The translations under genes and the position numbers were made by a program. From Nostoc sp. NOS(2021) (GTDB taxonomy: Bacteria; Cyanobacteriota; Cyanobacteriia; Cyanobacteriales; Nostocaceae), in the NCBI RefSeq assembly GCF_017115025.1, contig NZ_JABXKM010000073.1:1-46636 (forward strand): 46,636 nucleotides of DNA, written 5' to 3'. Every line of letters starts with the position of its first letter. Position 1 is the stretch's first letter. This document shows, piece after piece, positions 43,960-46,636 of the stretch. The notes beneath the pieces were generated by a model that saw only the letters and a list, made by a program, of their open reading frames with translations, was not told the origin of the DNA and made no database searches.

Positions 43960-45906
43960 ATGCTAAGTCTGTTAAAAACAATTCGAGATGCGATCGCTAG
44001 TTGGTGGTCGGAGTTCACCCTCCAGACCAAACTGCTGGCTGTGGCCACAATGGTAGTTTCGTTGGTGATGAGTGGTCTGACTTTCTGGGCTGTGAATACA
44101 ATTCAGCAGGATGCGCGGATGAATGACACCCGCTTCGGCCGTGACTTGGGACTGCTGCTTGCTGCCAACGTTGCTCCCCTAGTTGCTGATAATAATCTTA
44201 GTGAGGTGGCCCAATTTTCCCAACGCTTCTATAGCAGCACCTCTAGTGTGCGTTATATGCTCTACGCCGATGAAACCGGGGAAATCTTTTTTGGCATTCC
44301 TTTTTGGGAAGCCGAGGTAGAAAACTCCCTCACCATTAAACGGCGGATACAACTGCCAGATGATTACCCTGGTGATGGGGAAAAGCCGATGGTGCGGCAA
44401 CACATGACCCCAGATGGGACAGTCACCGATGTATTTATTCCCCTGATCGTCAATAAAAAATACTTAGGTGTATTAGCGATCGGTATCAACCCTAATCAGA
44501 CCGCTGTTATCTCCACCAATTTTACCCGCGATGTCACCATTGCCGTTTTTATCACGATTTGGGTAATGGTGATTTTGGCAGGAGTGATTAACGCTTTGAC
44601 CATCACTAAGCCGATTAAAGAATTGCTGGTGGGGGTGAAACAAATTGCAACCGGGAATTTCAAGCAGCGCATTGATTTACCTTTGGGGGGCGAACTGGGG
44701 GAGTTAATTTTAAGCTTTAATGAAATGGCAGAGCGATTAGAGCGCTATGAAGAACAGAATATTGAGGAACTGACCGCAGAAAAAGCCAAGCTAGAAACCC
44801 TAGTTTCAACGATCGCCGATGGTGCTGTGTTGATTGATAACAACATGCAGGTGATTTTAGTCAACCCCACAGCGCGGCGGATTTTTGGCTGGGAAACTAC
44901 TGATGTGGTAGGCTGCAATGTATTACATCACTTGCCCCCATCGGTACAAATGGAAATCACCCGTCCCTTGTACGAAATGGCAGCAGGCGAATGCGAAAGC
45001 GCCGAATTCCGAATTTTTATTAACCAACCTATCCCACGGACGATCCGCATTCTCTTGACGACAGTACTCAACCTGCAAAGAGAAAGCATCAAAGGTATTG
45101 CGATTACTGTCCAAGATATAACCCGTGAGGTGGAATTAAACGATGCAAAAAGCCAATTTATCAGCAACGTTTCTCACGAACTGCGAACGCCTCTATTCAA
45201 CATTAAAACCTATATTGAAACCTTGCACGACTACGGCGAAGACTTAGCTTTACAAGAACGGCAAGAGTTTCTGCAAACTGTCAACAATGAAACCGATCGC
45301 CTAACCCGGCTAGTTAACGATGTTTTGGATTTGTCAAAACTCGAATCTGGTCGTAACTACAGCTTCGATGGCGTAGATTTAGCCCAAGCGATCGAGCAAA
45401 CCCTGCGTACTTACCAACTCAATGCGAAGGATAAAGGTGTTGAACTTGTTCAGGAAGTTGCTCTTAATTTGCCCCTGGTAATGGGTAATTATGATCTGTT
45501 AGTACAAGTCTTTGGCAACCTAATTGGTAATGCCCTTAAATTCACAAAAGCCGGTGGTAAAGTTGCAATCCGCGCCTACCAACTAGATTTCAAACCCAGT
45601 CACACCCAATCTGCTCCAGTGCGGATTGAAATCTCCGATACTGGAATTGGCATCGCCACAGAAGATCAACACTCAATTTTTGAACGCTTCTTCCGCGTAG
45701 AAAACCGAGTTCACACCCTAGAAGGCACGGGTTTAGGTTTATCGATTGTCAGAAATATCATCGACAGACATCGTAGTAAAGTCCATCTGGTGAGTGAAGT
45801 CAGCATTGGCACCACTTTTTGGTTCGATTTAGCCGCCTTTGAGGAAAAAACGCCACCGATACAAATTGAACCTATTGTAGAAGCATCCAAAATCACCACA
45901 ACTTGA
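43960..45906 (+). CDS. nblS: NblS/Hik33-type sensor histidine kinase
   Basis: The 648-residue protein has two membrane helices (about 25-47 and 188-212) around a periplasmic sensor region, then HAMP (ITKPIKELLVGVKQIATGNFKQRIDLP), a PAS domain (about 275-385), the dimerisation helix with phospho-acceptor His (FISNVSHELRTPLFNIKTYIETL) and an ATPase domain with N box (LIGNALKFTKAGG), G1 (ISDTGIGIATED) and G2 (LEGTGLGLSIV). This domain order and the H-box sequence are those of NblS (also Hik33, DspA), the essential cyanobacterial kinase that governs high-light, nutrient and phycobilisome responses through RpaB. Its promoter must lie in the 220 bp after xisI; I see no clear HLR1 motif there. Confidence 0.93.
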   Translation: MLSLLKTIRDAIASWWSEFTLQTKLLAVATMVVSLVMSGLTFWAVNTIQQDARMNDTRFGRDLGLLLAANVAPLVADNNLSEVAQFSQRFYSSTSSVRYMLYADETGEIFFGIPFWEAEVENSLTIKRRIQLPDDYPGDGEKPMVRQHMTPDGTVTDVFIPLIVNKKYLGVLAIGINPNQTAVISTNFTRDVTIAVFITIWVMVILAGVINALTITKPIKELLVGVKQIATGNFKQRIDLPLGGELGELILSFNEMAERLERYEEQNIEELTAEKAKLETLVSTIADGAVLIDNNMQVILVNPTARRIFGWETTDVVGCNVLHHLPPSVQMEITRPLYEMAAGECESAEFRIFINQPIPRTIRILLTTVLNLQRESIKGIAITVQDITREVELNDAKSQFISNVSHELRTPLFNIKTYIETLHDYGEDLALQERQEFLQTVNNETDRLTRLVNDVLDLSKLESGRNYSFDGVDLAQAIEQTLRTYQLNAKDKGVELVQEVALNLPLVMGNYDLLVQVFGNLIGNALKFTKAGGKVAIRAYQLDFKPSHTQSAPVRIEISDTGIGIATEDQHSIFERFFRVENRVHTLEGTGLGLSIVRNIIDRHRSKVHLVSEVSIGTTFWFDLAAFEEKTPPIQIEPIVEASKITTT

Positions 45907-45978
45907 AGGTTAGCGATCGGGCATATCTCGTTGTAATCTAATTTTGAGATGATTTGTCACGACAAATTTGATAGGAGC

Positions 45979-46006
45979 GCCTAACGTATCACATGGTGCG
46001 TTAGGC
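45979..46006 (+). terminator. Possible nblS terminator hairpin
   Basis: GCCTAACG (45979-45986) pairs with CGTTAGGC (45999-46006) across a 12-base loop, 72 bases after the nblS stop. There is no T tract, so this may instead be one of the dispersed TGCGTTAGG palindromes of these genomes. Confidence 0.4.
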
Positions 46007-46076
46007 TAAAGCCGTAATCCACTCTATGTCTATATTTCCAATTTAAACGTTTGCAGCTAACGTTGCTTGATTCATC

Positions 46077-46364
46077 AGAAACGCTTAAATATTTCTTGCA
46101 AATATATAACCAGTTGCAGCAAATGTTTAATGCTTTGCAACAAATGCTCCTCCATATATAAGAAACGTTTAAGTATTTCCTGCAAACATATAAGCCGTTG
46201 CTACAAACGCTTAATGCTTTGCAACAAATACTCCTCCATATATAAGAAACGTTTAAGTATTTCCTGCAAACATATAAGCAATTGCCACAAAGGCTTAATG
46301 CTTTGCAACAAATACTCCTCCATGTATAAGAAACGTTTAAGTCATTGCAACAATTGTTATAACG
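46077..46364. repeat. 84-bp tandem array built of 21-bp subunits
   Basis: Units of 84 bp start at 46077, 46161 and 46245, with a partial fourth at 46329. Each divides cleanly into four related 21-bp parts that start AGAAACG, GCAAAYA, RCAAAYG and ACAAATR, sharing a pattern like CAAAYR-TTAA-TTGC. The second and third units are nearly identical. The array follows nblS and precedes a palindromic element; the long ORF across it (KKRLSISCKHI repeats) is a by-product of the period being a multiple of three. Confidence 0.9.
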
Positions 46365-46451
46365 AACTTATAAACTGATTTGCTACCGGAAATTTTCAAA
46401 TAATTTAAGTCTTGTAGTGGAGCGTCTAGGCTAAAATGTTGCAAAAAAATT

Positions 46452-46526
46452 GTAGGTTGGGTGGAGGCTTTGCGTAACCCAACATCCTGATATATGTTGG
46501 GTTGCGCTCCGCTCCACCCAACCTAC
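46452..46526. mobile_element. Small palindromic element (GTAGGTTGGGTGGAG ends)
   Basis: GTAGGTTGGGTGGAG (46452-46466) and CTCCACCCAACCTAC (46512-46526) are perfect 15-bp inverted ends. A second hairpin inside pairs AACCCAACAT with ATGTTGGGTT. It is 75 bp long, has no coding capacity, and resembles the many short palindromic elements in Nostoc intergenic DNA. Confidence 0.8.
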
Positions 46527-46636
46527 CTCTTATGAAATTCTGTACTAAGGAATAAGAGTTAAATAACATACAATTTATGTTCCTGGCTTACCTCACCCTC
46601 AATCCCTCTCCTTATAAAGGAGAGGGAGGCTAGAGA

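Larger units (their letters stand above)
45907..46636. other. Repeat-rich region after nblS to the window end
   Basis: In order it holds the hairpin at 45979-46006, the 84-bp array at 46077-46364, the element at 46452-46526 and a perfect CCCTCTCCTT/AAGGAGAGGG hairpin at 46604-46626. An ORF within the array is a repeat by-product. No gene is supported. Confidence 0.65.

Noticed and set aside
46067..46378. 103-codon ORF over the 84-bp array
   Set aside because: Same reason: a repeat by-product, with no ribosome-binding site.

Overview
The window looks like chromosome from a filamentous, heterocyst-forming cyanobacterium of the Nostoc/Anabaena group. The evidence is the many HIP1 octamers (GCGATCGC), a light-dependent protochlorophyllide reductase, an NblS-type kinase, a CruA/CruP-type flavoprotein, several xisH/xisI genes, Uma2 (DUF820) proteins, heptanucleotide tandem repeats and many small palindromic MITE-like elements. 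I see no rRNA, tRNA, CRISPR array or intact transposase gene. Gene calls rest on reading motifs and family resemblance; no searches were run.

Layout. 0-5.4 kb: the end of an unidentified gene, DUF29, por, a small unknown, DUF72, a DnaJ-pentapeptide fusion and a zinc-ribbon membrane protein, all but the first on the minus strand. 5.4-7.3 kb: a long structured leader followed by the DAHP synthase gene aroF. 7.4-10.8 kb: a 42-bp tandem array, a Uma2 gene, a fatty-acid desaturase and a sterol-desaturase/SDR fusion. 10.9-14.1 kb: an AT-rich accessory island with three xisI genes, one intact xisH, one xisH with a nonsense codon, and a nuclease-like protein. 14.2-21.2 kb: ahcY, an MscS channel and an RND pump. 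21.5-25.3 kb: an antitoxin with a truncated PIN toxin, a MITE-like element, a 21-bp array, a large pentapeptide/Ala-rich protein and a second Uma2 gene. 25.4-28.9 kb: cruP-like gene, two paralogous membrane proteins and a NIL-domain ferredoxin. 28.9-32.5 kb: nested MITEs, an RNase D-like exonuclease and two CAP-domain proteins. 32.6-43.2 kb: trpB, a SUI1-like factor, a YqaE/Pmp3 miniprotein, beta-carbonic anhydrase, trpC, lpd, a sugar-nucleotide epimerase and purD. 43.2-46.6 kb: a 5'-truncated xisH with xisI, nblS and an 84-bp array.

The strongest finding is the leader of aroF. A sigma70-type promoter (5996-6024) is followed by a hairpin that competes with an intrinsic terminator, then by a 20-codon leader peptide with a good ribosome-binding site in which 9 of 20 residues are Tyr, Phe or Trp. 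The last codons of that peptide pair perfectly over 9 bases with the 5' arm of a second intrinsic terminator. This is the architecture of translational attenuation sensing aromatic amino acids, placed before the first enzyme of the aromatic pathway. The enzyme itself appears to lack the N-terminal allosteric domain, so control may have moved to the RNA.

Other points of interest: (i) all four long tandem arrays have periods that are multiples of 21 bp, and the short ones are multiples of 7 bp; (ii) there are four xisI genes but only one intact xisH, with three different ways of losing xisH; (iii) several MITE families occur in pairs with matched lengths, and two have recognisable target-site duplications; (iv) an omega-RNA-like hairpin remnant lies upstream of trpB.
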